Below, piece by piece: positions 1 to 4,969 of a stretch of DNA of 5,454 nt; position 1 is the stretch's first letter; each line of letters starts with the position of its first letter. The notes below the pieces were generated by a model. It was not told the origin of the DNA. It ran no database searches and saw nothing but the letters and a program-made list of their open reading frames with translations. This DNA is from an uncultured Lachnospiraceae bacterium. Its GTDB lineage: Bacteria > Bacillota_A > Clostridia > Lachnospirales > Lachnospiraceae. Location of the stretch: NCBI GenBank assembly GCA_902780985.1, contig CACZHN010000180.1, forward strand, positions 1-5,454. Direction: 5' to 3'. A program made the position numbers and the translations under genes.

Positions 1-249
1 AACCATCTTTGGAACTTCGTCTGTGAATGTCCAGAGATTGATTGTTCCCTTCTCGCCTGTTCCTGATGACTCTGTAGCTGCCTCTGTAGCTGCCTCTGTA
101 GCTGCTTCTGTAGCTGCCTCTGTAGCTGCTTCTGTTGCAGCTGATGTAGCTGCCTCTGTTGTTGCCGGCTCGCTGCCGCAACCTGCAAATGCGGATACCA
201 TCATACATGCACTAAGTGATACCGCAGCTGCTCTTCTAAACTTCTTCAT
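1..249 (-). CDS. Sugar-binding lipoprotein of an ABC transporter, N-terminal part only
   Basis: These are the first 83 residues of a secreted lipoprotein; the rest lies beyond the left edge. The start ATG (247-249) is preceded by a strong AAGGAGG at 258-264 with 8 nt spacing. Residues 1-24 form a lipoprotein signal peptide: the basic MKKFRR, a hydrophobic stretch, then FAGC with the lipidated Cys at 24. Phe at the -3 position is a less common lipobox residue. A low-complexity linker follows (residues 32-59, E/S-A-A-T repeats), then the mature domain begins with GTINLWTFTDEV. The pattern I-x-L-W-T/x-F is how family 1 extracellular solute-binding proteins for sugars usually begin their first beta strand. 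It would sit on the outer face of the membrane and pass sugar to a permease encoded further left. The divergent galM and DUF624 genes support a sugar role. The signal peptide is certain; the sugar-binding assignment is an inference from about 15 mature residues and context. Confidence 0.8.
   Translation of the reverse strand, partial: MKKFRRAAAVSLSACMMVSAFAGCGSEPATTEAATSAATEAATEAATEAATEAATEAATESSGTGEKGTINLWTFTDEVPKMV
73..156 (-). repeat. In-frame 12-bp tandem repeat encoding the E-A-A-T linker
   Basis: Seven back-to-back 12-bp units, consensus GAGGCAGCTACA on the minus strand, encode residues 32-59 of the lipoprotein. One unit has Ser (TCA) in place of Glu, one has the Ala codons in the order GCT-GCA, and Glu alternates between GAG and GAA. 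The unit length is a multiple of three, so slippage would change linker length without shifting the frame. It likely forms a flexible tether between the lipid anchor and the binding domain. Confidence 0.95.
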
Positions 250-293
250 TTAGAAATCCTCCTTCATAAAGATAATTCAATCTTCTTCTAACC

Positions 294-303
294 AAGCATG
301 CTT
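294..303. repeat. 10-bp perfect palindrome in the lipoprotein leader
   Basis: AAGCATGCTT is a perfect palindrome. It is flanked by ACCAA (291-295) and TTGGT (307-311), which add an outer inverted repeat. It lies just downstream of the predicted transcription start of the lipoprotein gene, where a repressor site could sit. It does not fit the catabolite-repression cre consensus, and no regulator can be named. Confidence 0.3.
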
Positions 304-319
304 TATTTGGTCTTGTTCT

Positions 320-325
320 ATTATA
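320..325 (-). promoter_or_regulatory. -10 box of the lipoprotein promoter
   Basis: The minus strand reads a perfect TATAAT here, giving a predicted start near 313 and a leader of about 64 nt before the ATG at 249. The -35 position for 17-bp spacing (343-348) reads AAGTAT, a poor match to TTGACA. It falls inside the first 21-bp direct repeat. A perfect -10 with a weak -35 covered by direct repeats is the usual form of an activator-dependent promoter. Confidence 0.6.
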
Positions 326-340
326 TGAAAATTGCACAAG

Positions 341-403
341 CAATACTTACCAGAAATTGCTCAATACTTACCAGAAATTGCTGTATCTTTAACAAAAATT
401 GCT
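341..403. promoter_or_regulatory. Tandem 21-bp direct repeats, probable activator operator
   Basis: Positions 341-361 and 362-382 are identical 21-bp units (CAATACTTAC followed by CAGAAATTGCT). Positions 383-403 are a degenerate third unit matching at 15 of 21. The shared AAATTGC core starts at 354, 375 and 396, with one more upstream at 329 (25 bp away). A period of 21 bp is two DNA turns, so each core faces the same side of the helix. AraC-family and LytTR-family regulators bind direct repeats with this spacing. The first unit covers the -35 region of the leftward lipoprotein promoter, and the array also lies upstream of galM. AraC-type regulators of the YesN kind commonly control sugar transporter genes in these bacteria. 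The repeats are certain; their role as an operator is an inference. Confidence 0.65.
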
Positions 404-412
404 ATTATAGGC

Positions 413-429
413 AAAAAGGCGTGCTTTTT
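413..429. repeat. Inverted repeat upstream of galM
   Basis: AAAAAG (413-418) and CTTTTT (424-429) form a 6-bp inverted repeat around a 5-nt centre. It overlaps the region where the -35 element for galM would fall, so it could be a repressor site or a weak hairpin. The stem is almost all A-T, so the significance is low. Confidence 0.25.
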
Positions 430-459
430 ACATCTTTTTATGTATACTTTAACTAAAAT
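427..459 (+). promoter_or_regulatory. Candidate galM promoter region
   Basis: Two weak options are visible. TATACT at 443-448 is a fair -10 with no good -35 at 16-18 bp (around 420-425 reads CGTGCT), and would give a leader of about 25 nt. Alternatively, TTTACA at 427-432 is a fair -35 with a poor -10 (TAACTA, 450-455) at 17 bp. The TTTACA and TATACT elements are only 10 bp apart and cannot act together. Activation from the 21-bp repeats upstream would explain the weak elements. Confidence 0.3.
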
Positions 460-464
460 ATTTG

Positions 465-471
465 AAAGGGG
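465..471 (+). promoter_or_regulatory. Ribosome binding site that sets the galM start
   Basis: AAAGGGG lies 8 nt before the ATG at 480. An in-frame TTG at 462 has this site inside its own reading frame and no purine-rich site of its own, so the ATG at 480 is preferred. The site is followed directly by a run of six C (472-477), an odd GC block in an A/T-rich leader. Confidence 0.7.
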
Positions 472-479
472 CCCCCCAA

Positions 480-1520
480 ATGAGAGTTAATTTTGACAAA
501 ACAAAAGACGGTATTGATGTGCACAATTTTACCATAAAAAATAACCAAGGCATGTCCGTATCTATCATCGAGTATGGTGCAACTGTTACAGCTATCACTG
601 TTCCGGACAAGGACGGTAAGCCTGTAGACGTTGTTCTCGGCTATGACACACTGGCTGAATACGAGGAAAACGGCTTTTATTTCGGATGTATCGTAGGAAG
701 AAATGCAAACAGAATCGCAAAAGCTACCTATACTATAGACGGTGTATCATACGATCTTTTAGTAAATGACAATGACAACAACCTTCACAGCGGACCTAAA
801 GGTTTCGACAAGGTTGTATGGACAGGTGAAGAAGTAGACGATGCTACTGTTAAATTCACTTACTCCAGTCCTGATATGGAAGACGGCTTCCCGGGAAATA
901 TGGAAGCAGTTGTTACATATCATATTACAGAGGAAAATGCACTCCGCATGACATTTGAAGCTACAACCGATAAGGCTACGATAGCTAACTTCGCAAGTCA
1001 CACCTATTATAATCTTGACGGTCATGACAAGGGCAGCATCGAAAAGCACAATGTACAGCTTTTCGCTTCCAATATAACACCTACTGTTGACGAGCAGGCT
1101 ATCCCTACAGGAGAGTTAATGGATGTAACAGGAACTCCGTTCGATTTCAGAACAGCTAAGACTATCGGACAGGATATCGATGCAGATGATCAGCAGATCG
1201 CATTTGCAGGCGGATACGATCACAACTTCGTAATGGACGGAGAGCCAACAGAGCTCAGACCATTCGGAATCTTCAAGTCAGATAAGAGCGGTATTATAAT
1301 GAAGGTTTCTTCAAACCAGCAGGGTATGCAGTTCTATACAGGAAACTTTATAACAAAGCATGCCGGCAAGGGCGGAACAGAGTATGATTTCAGATACGGT
1401 TTCGCAATTGAGCCACAGTTTACTCCGAATGCGATCAACGACTCGCATTTTGCATCTCCTGTTTTAAGACCGGGCGAGAAATATCTGTCAGAGACTGTAC
1501 TTGAGTTCTCCGCAGAGTAA
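480..1520 (+). CDS. galM: Aldose 1-epimerase (mutarotase)
   Basis: This 346-residue protein interconverts the alpha and beta anomers of aldoses such as galactose and glucose in the cytoplasm, feeding the Leloir pathway and similar routes. It has full family length and all hallmark motifs: GRNANRI (73-79) in the sugar-binding site, NLHSGPKGFDK (101-111) with His103, SHTYYNLDGH (173-182) with the predicted catalytic acid His174, GGYDHNFV (244-251) with the sugar-binding Asp247, and FAIEPQFTPNAIN (308-320) with the predicted catalytic base Glu311. There is no signal peptide. The ATG at 480 is chosen over an upstream TTG because AAAGGGG sits 8 nt before it. The next gene starts 14 nt after the stop and its ribosome site overlaps the stop, so the two form an operon. 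Divergence from a sugar-binding lipoprotein gene places it in a sugar uptake locus. The exact sugar is unknown. Confidence 0.95.
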   Translation: MRVNFDKTKDGIDVHNFTIKNNQGMSVSIIEYGATVTAITVPDKDGKPVDVVLGYDTLAEYEENGFYFGCIVGRNANRIAKATYTIDGVSYDLLVNDNDNNLHSGPKGFDKVVWTGEEVDDATVKFTYSSPDMEDGFPGNMEAVVTYHITEENALRMTFEATTDKATIANFASHTYYNLDGHDKGSIEKHNVQLFASNITPTVDEQAIPTGELMDVTGTPFDFRTAKTIGQDIDADDQQIAFAGGYDHNFVMDGEPTELRPFGIFKSDKSGIIMKVSSNQQGMQFYTGNFITKHAGKGGTEYDFRYGFAIEPQFTPNAINDSHFASPVLRPGEKYLSETVLEFSAE

Positions 1521-1534
1521 AGGAGCCGGGTATA

Positions 1535-2278
1535 ATGGGAAATCGTAATCTTGCCGACTTGCTGATATTTCGCATTCTCGGCGGACTTTGTAACCTTATC
1601 ATGGTAAATCTCCTGTTTCTTGTTACGTCTATTCCTATTGTAACAATAGGCGCGTCGCTTACGGGACTTTGCCGTGTAACACTTAAAATGGCCCGTCACC
1701 AGGAGCCTTCCATAGTAAAGGACTATTTTGAAGCATTTAAAAAGCACTTCAAGGAATCAACCCTTACATGGCTGCTGGTTCTCTTTGCAGGCGGATTCTT
1801 TATCGCAGATCTTTATGTAATCTTTACCAAGATAGATGCGCAGTATAAACTGTTTCAGATTCCGGTATGGATATTCCTCTTTATAGTTGCATCGATATTC
1901 ATCTATGCATTTCCGATGATATCCGCTTATCCGGATAAGGTAAAGAACACATGGAAGAACGCTATACTGATAAGCGTCAGCCATTTTCCGATCACTATCT
2001 TCGCAGTGGTCATTCCGATCCTTATCGGTAAAGTCGCTGTTCAGAGCGGTGAGTGGCTTGTAGGTGTATTCAGTATCCTGCTCTTCTTCGGATGTGCGCT
2101 TCTGGCATACATCAACTGTTTCTTCATAAACAATATCTTCCATAAGATAACGGGAGATGCCGAGACAGAGACGGTTGAGGATGATGAAAATATGCCGGGA
2201 CTGAATCTCGATGAGATCTCTTCCGAGGAATCGGACGAAAAAAAAGATCCGGACTCTAAAGAAGAATCCGAATCGTAA
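1535..2278 (+). CDS. DUF624 (YesL-like) membrane protein with acidic C-terminal tail
   Basis: This is a 247-residue integral membrane protein. The N-terminal part (about 8-52), with NLLFLVTSIPIVTIGAS and then a short basic stretch, fits the DUF624/YesL family, whose members are typically found beside sugar ABC transporter genes. Hydrophobic segments lie at about 16-40, 77-97, 108-131, 143-165 and 174-202, so about five membrane spans. From residue 208 on, the tail is very acidic (Asp/Glu/Ser-rich) and probably disordered. The biochemical role of the family is not established; an accessory role in transporter assembly or regulation is only a guess from context. Start ATG 1535 has AAGGAG (1520-1525) at 9 nt spacing, overlapping the galM stop, so translation is probably coupled. 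The last 23 bp overlap the convergent kinase gene, and the tail codons also contain that operon's predicted terminator. Confidence 0.85.
   Translation: MGNRNLADLLIFRILGGLCNLIMVNLLFLVTSIPIVTIGASLTGLCRVTLKMARHQEPSIVKDYFEAFKKHFKESTLTWLLVLFAGGFFIADLYVIFTKIDAQYKLFQIPVWIFLFIVASIFIYAFPMISAYPDKVKNTWKNAILISVSHFPITIFAVVIPILIGKVAVQSGEWLVGVFSILLFFGCALLAYINCFFINNIFHKITGDAETETVEDDENMPGLNLDEISSEESDEKKDPDSKEESES
2238..2274 (-). terminator. Intrinsic terminator of the ATPase-permease-kinase operon, inside the DUF624 gene
   Basis: On the minus strand, GATTCGGATTC (2264-2274) pairs with GAGTCCGGATC (2246-2256) to make an 11-bp stem with two G-U wobbles and a 7-nt loop. Eight T residues follow at once (2238-2245). 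Read on the plus strand, the two wobbles become A-C mismatches and no T run follows, so it should work only leftward. The upstream arm overlaps the last kinase codons (T294-L298) and the kinase stop TAG (2256-2258) sits at the loop. The whole element lies in DUF624 codons 235-247. Confidence 0.8.
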
Positions 2279-3155
2279 ATACGTTATCATTTAATGCGGC
2301 GGTTATCGAACCGCCGTATTTTTGTACGATCTTCCGGGCTATGTAAAGCCCCAGGCCGCTCCCCTCGGCTTCTCCCGAAGCCGTGCGGTGGAACGGTTTG
2401 AATATATCATCTATATCTTCGCTCCTGATTATATCCGTATCGTTGCTTATGGTAAGTTCGGTACCGGCCGCGTCACTCCGCTGCATACTTACCTTCAGTC
2501 TGCTCTTCGTATATTTTCTGGCATTTGAATAAAGATTCTCCAGAAGCCTTATCATATCCACTTCCACAGCCCTGATATCACAGCTGTCGTCGGTTATATC
2601 CGCCGAGAACTCCAGCCCCCGCTTCTCTATCCAGTCATACTGACCCAGGGTTATATCCTCGAAGAGACGTTTAAGGGACACCGCCTTTACCTCTTCCTTC
2701 TGCGGGCTGTCCACAAGAGACAGAGTAAAGAACTCATCCGATAATTCCCGGAGGTACTGCATTTTTCTTAGAGCGGTATCTACATATTCCGCATTCTGTC
2801 CGGTGATGCCGCCGCTCTGCTGTGCCATCTGAAGATATCCTGTGGCCGATGTGAGGGGTGTCCTAAAATCATGGGAAATGCCGGCAACCATCATATTGAC
2901 GGACTGCCGGTCTTCTTCTGCTTTTTCAATTAATTTTTTTTCATCCTCTACGTACTGCTGAAGCTCGTTGGCCAGATCCGTGTACCCCTTTCCGAAGTTA
3001 TCCACGGTTATCAGCCTGTTCTGGTTCTCGGTACGGATCTCATGCAGCTGATCCTTAAAGGACCTGATCTGCTTTTCATTGATCATGACCTTCGCCGCCA
3101 GAACTCCTATCACTATAACGGCCGCAATGATGAAAGCAATTAACATCATTTCCAT
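2256..3155 (-). CDS. Sensor histidine kinase with one N-terminal membrane segment
   Basis: This 299-residue kinase has one hydrophobic segment (about 4-23), then a charged coiled-coil-like linker (27-85), with no extracellular sensor domain. The HisKA domain carries SHDFRTPL with phospho-acceptor His95. The ATPase domain has the N box LLENLYSNARKYT (204-216; Asn207, Asn211), the F box IFKPFHR (251-257) and the G2 box GSGLGLYIA (265-273). The usual D-x-G of the G1 box is replaced by SNDTD (237-241), as I recall for other clostridial kinases of this small type. The start at 3155 has a weak AGAGAG site and lies 13 nt after the permease stop, so it is the last gene of the transporter operon. It probably phosphorylates the response regulator encoded at 4970-5454 and senses through its membrane segment or the adjacent transporter; this is inferred from gene order. 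Its last 23 bp overlap the convergent DUF624 gene. Confidence 0.9.
   Translation of the reverse strand: MEMMLIAFIIAAVIVIGVLAAKVMINEKQIRSFKDQLHEIRTENQNRLITVDNFGKGYTDLANELQQYVEDEKKLIEKAEEDRQSVNMMVAGISHDFRTPLTSATGYLQMAQQSGGITGQNAEYVDTALRKMQYLRELSDEFFTLSLVDSPQKEEVKAVSLKRLFEDITLGQYDWIEKRGLEFSADITDDSCDIRAVEVDMIRLLENLYSNARKYTKSRLKVSMQRSDAAGTELTISNDTDIIRSEDIDDIFKPFHRTASGEAEGSGLGLYIARKIVQKYGGSITAALNDNVFTIRILL
2297..2323 (+). terminator. Intrinsic terminator of the galM-DUF624 operon, inside the kinase gene
   Basis: CGGCGGTT (2297-2304) and AACCGCCG (2309-2316) form a perfect 8-bp GC-rich stem with an ATCG loop, followed by TATTTTT (2317-2323). It begins 18 nt after the DUF624 stop. No T run follows on the minus strand, so it serves rightward transcription only. 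The hairpin overlaps kinase codons 280-287 (Y-G-G-S-I-T-A-A), just after the kinase G2 box. Confidence 0.85.
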
Positions 3156-3168
3156 ATAAATCTCTCTG

Positions 3169-3951
3169 TTAATCGAATTTTTTGTTTTTATGTTTTCTGT
3201 AGATGATCACATACCATAAGATGAATTCGGCGATGAAACCGAATATGGTATGCATTACCTGCATAGTTGTGATATCGGAATGAAGGACCATCTGAATCTT
3301 ATTTATAATAGACATATGTGCCAGGTGCAGTGCCAGCTTTTCATAGCCCAGGGTGCCCGCAAAGAACATAAGGCACGGAAGGCACATGGTGTCGAAGAGC
3401 ATAAATCTTACATAACACATTACCGCACCGATTCCCGGTCTTCTCTCTATCATCATGATCATAACACTGGCGGAACATACCTGTGCCAGAAGTATCAGGG
3501 CAAGCGCCAATCTTCCCGCCGCATGATCGAAACCTCCGACTCCGTTGACTACGGCAATATAAATATAGAATGTCATAAGTCCGATTATACTTGCGATAAA
3601 AAATATCAGTCCGTCGGTAAAGATCTTGCTGAGAATGATACGGCTCGGCCTGCTGCCTGTCATAACCTCGTAGTTTCCCAGCTTTCCCTTGTTGTACAGC
3701 TGACCTGATACTGCCGCTATCGCCGGAGGTATTATCATCATACCCAGCATGACGGTAAAGTCTACCGAAACCGGTCCCGTAACCACTTTGTCTATATCCA
3801 TTCCCAACAGTCCGCCCAACGTCATTCCCATATTTTCAATGTTTGTTAAGAACGGTACTACAGCGAAAAGAATCGTCATAAATATGACATAACCGAAGAA
3901 GTTTCCCGTATGTATGAATCTGTAAAACTCGGCTTTCATAAGTCTATTCAT
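3169..3951 (-). CDS. ABC-2 type transporter permease
   Basis: This is a 260-residue membrane protein with about six hydrophobic spans (near 17-36, 66-84, 111-135, 147-168, 176-199, 232-251). The N-terminus MNRLMKAEFYRF and the segment NKGKLGNYEVMTGSRPSRIILSKI (87-110) fit the permeases of BcrAB/LanFEG-type exporters: a short basic start, then a cytoplasmic coupling loop before span three. It would form the membrane channel for the ATPase encoded just upstream. It lacks the large extracellular domain and ten spans of BceB-type permeases. The chosen ATG (3949-3951) has AGGTGG (3957-3962) at 5 nt spacing and overlaps the ATPase stop by 8 bp, so the genes are translationally coupled. An in-frame GTG at 3958-3960 would add three residues but has only 3 nt to its nearest purine-rich site. 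The substrate is unknown; a peptide antibiotic is the best guess from the system type. Confidence 0.87.
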   Translation of the reverse strand: MNRLMKAEFYRFIHTGNFFGYVIFMTILFAVVPFLTNIENMGMTLGGLLGMDIDKVVTGPVSVDFTVMLGMMIIPPAIAAVSGQLYNKGKLGNYEVMTGSRPSRIILSKIFTDGLIFFIASIIGLMTFYIYIAVVNGVGGFDHAAGRLALALILLAQVCSASVMIMMIERRPGIGAVMCYVRFMLFDTMCLPCLMFFAGTLGYEKLALHLAHMSIINKIQMVLHSDITTMQVMHTIFGFIAEFILWYVIIYRKHKNKKFD

Positions 3952-4852
3952 TTTCGCCACCTACCTTTCCGATATAGTACTCCTCGAGGCTTTCGCCCTC
4001 CGGATTCAATCTGGTTATGACAAGGCCGTTATCCGTCACGGTCTTGGAGATAAGCTCTATCTCGCCCAGTCTCTCGTATATCATTATTTCGTTTTCGTAG
4101 GTGACTTTATATTCACGGATACCCAGCTTCTCTTCCAGGACAGCCGTGGTCCTGCTTATATCGTTGGTTCTGAGTACATAGTAAGAACGGGTCTTTGCTT
4201 CCAGCTCTTCGGCGGAAAGCTCTTCCACGAGACATCCTTCTCTTACAATAGCGTAGTCCGTGCAAAGTGTGGACAGCTCTTTCAGGATATGACTGGAGAT
4301 AAGGATAGTCATATTCTCTTTACGGACAAGATCCGCCAGCATATTTCTTATATCCAGGATTCCCTCCGGATCCAGTCCGTTTATAGGTTCATCCAGAACC
4401 ATTATCTCCGGTTTTGAGATAAGGGACATGGCCAGTCCCAGTCTCTGTCTCATTCCCAGAGAAAACTTGCCGGCAGGCTTTCGTCCGGTATCGGCAAGTC
4501 CCACGAATTCCAGCAGTTCATCGATCCTGCTCTCATCCGCAACACCGCGAAGATACATGAGGTACTTCATGTTATCTCTCGCCGTCATGTTGTGCTCCAT
4601 ATAAGGCTCTTCGATGATAAAGCTCATGCGGTTTCGCTTGTTCTCCACATCCTCCGAACCGAAGAAGCGCATTTCCCCCGAATCAGGTGCCGTAAGTCCC
4701 GCCATCATCTTCATGATGGTAGTCTTGCCCGCACCGTTTGGACCTATGAGTCCGTAGATATGGCCCTTCTCCATCTTCAGGGAGAAGTTATCGACGGCTT
4801 TCTTTTTCTTAAAGGACTTGGTGAGTCCTTCAAGTTCCATTACATATTCCAT
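3944..4852 (-). CDS. ABC transporter ATP-binding protein, BcrA type
   Basis: This 302-residue cytoplasmic ATPase powers the permease encoded downstream. Motifs in order are Walker A GPNGAGKTT (37-45), the Q-loop region SFIIEEPYMEHNMT (77-90), signature FSLGMRQRLGLA (130-141), Walker B IMVLDEP (150-156) with Glu155, D-loop NGLDPEG (158-164) and switch His188 in SSHIL. The Q-loop glutamine appears to be replaced by Glu, a variation I recall from BcrA-like ATPases. Residues from about 215 to 302 form an extra C-terminal region, also usual for this group. The ATG at 4852 has AAGGAAGG (4861-4868) at 8 nt spacing. It opens the ATPase-permease-kinase operon and follows a promoter with pho-box-like repeats. 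Such pairs with a two-component system often give resistance or immunity to peptide antibiotics such as bacitracin or lantibiotics. The fold is certain; the substrate is not. Confidence 0.93.
   Translation of the reverse strand: MEYVMELEGLTKSFKKKKAVDNFSLKMEKGHIYGLIGPNGAGKTTIMKMMAGLTAPDSGEMRFFGSEDVENKRNRMSFIIEEPYMEHNMTARDNMKYLMYLRGVADESRIDELLEFVGLADTGRKPAGKFSLGMRQRLGLAMSLISKPEIMVLDEPINGLDPEGILDIRNMLADLVRKENMTILISSHILKELSTLCTDYAIVREGCLVEELSAEELEAKTRSYYVLRTNDISRTTAVLEEKLGIREYKVTYENEIMIYERLGEIELISKTVTDNGLVITRLNPEGESLEEYYIGKVGGENE
3957..3962 (-). promoter_or_regulatory. Ribosome binding site that sets the permease start
   Basis: AGGTGG on the minus strand lies 5 nt before the ATG at 3949-3951 and inside the last codons of the ATPase gene. 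It favours this ATG over the GTG at 3958-3960, which it overlaps. Confidence 0.5.
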
Positions 4853-4887
4853 CTTTTAATCCTTCCTTTTCCAAATCTCTTTCGATG

Positions 4888-4893
4888 ATCATA
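4888..4893 (-). promoter_or_regulatory. -10 box of the transporter-kinase operon
   Basis: TATGAT on the minus strand matches five of six consensus bases. It predicts a start near 4881 and a leader of about 28 nt containing the AAGGAAGG ribosome site. The -35 position at 17 bp (4911-4916) reads TTCTAA, a poor match, and lies within the 11-bp direct repeats, as expected for a promoter where the activator replaces the -35 contact. Confidence 0.5.
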
Positions 4894-4903
4894 CTTTAAG
4901 ATA

Positions 4904-4925
4904 AAAAGGTTTAGAAAAGGTTAAG
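4904..4925 (-). promoter_or_regulatory. Pho-box-like 11-bp direct repeats, probable response regulator site
   Basis: On the minus strand, CTTAACCTTTT (4915-4925) is followed directly by CTAAACCTTTT (4904-4914). They are identical at 10 of 11 positions. Each is a 7-bp core plus a T4 spacer, as in the 7+4 design of the PhoB pho box. The array ends exactly 10 bp before the -10 hexamer at 4888-4893, the spacing used by PhoB-type activators. The OmpR/PhoB-family regulator gene immediately upstream is the obvious candidate to bind here. The repeats are seen directly; the regulator pairing is inferred. Confidence 0.6.
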
Positions 4926-4936
4926 ACCTCTCTTAA
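4921..4936. repeat. Inverted repeat between the regulator and ATPase genes
   Basis: TTAAGA (4921-4926) and TCTTAA (4931-4936) form a perfect 6-bp inverted repeat with a 4-nt centre. Leftward, CC and then TTTT follow, so it could be a weak terminator or attenuator for the regulator transcript. It also overlaps the distal 11-bp repeat, so it may only reflect the operator. The stem is A/T-rich and weak. Confidence 0.3.
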
Positions 4937-4969
4937 TCAATGTAAACTTATAAAATGTATTCCCTGCCG

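Noticed and set aside
23..253. Plus-strand open frame with S-V-A-A repeats
   Set aside because: It is the antisense of the lipoprotein start. The minus strand has a strong ribosome site, signal peptide and lipobox; the plus-strand frame has none of these and mirrors the 12-bp repeats.
341..403. CRISPR-like short repeats
   Set aside because: The units abut with no spacers and number only two to three, so this is not a CRISPR array.
462..479. TTG start for galM adding six residues
   Set aside because: The ribosome site AAAGGGG lies inside this extension and is correctly spaced for the ATG at 480.
759..2290. Three long minus-strand frames opposite galM and DUF624 (759-1049, 1334-1747, 1757-2290)
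   Set aside because: Their translations look like no protein family, lack ribosome sites, and lie opposite well-supported genes.
2322..4888. Plus-strand frames opposite the kinase, permease and ATPase (2322-2528, 3250-3708, 4592-4888)
   Set aside because: They are shadows of well-supported minus-strand genes and show no domain or ribosome site.
4918..4946. Alternative promoter TTTACA (4941-4946) with TAACCT (4918-4923) on the minus strand
   Set aside because: The 17-bp spacing is good, but the -10 is poor and overlaps the 11-bp repeats. The TATGAT at 4888-4893 is a better -10 and fits the operator geometry. It could still act as a minor promoter.
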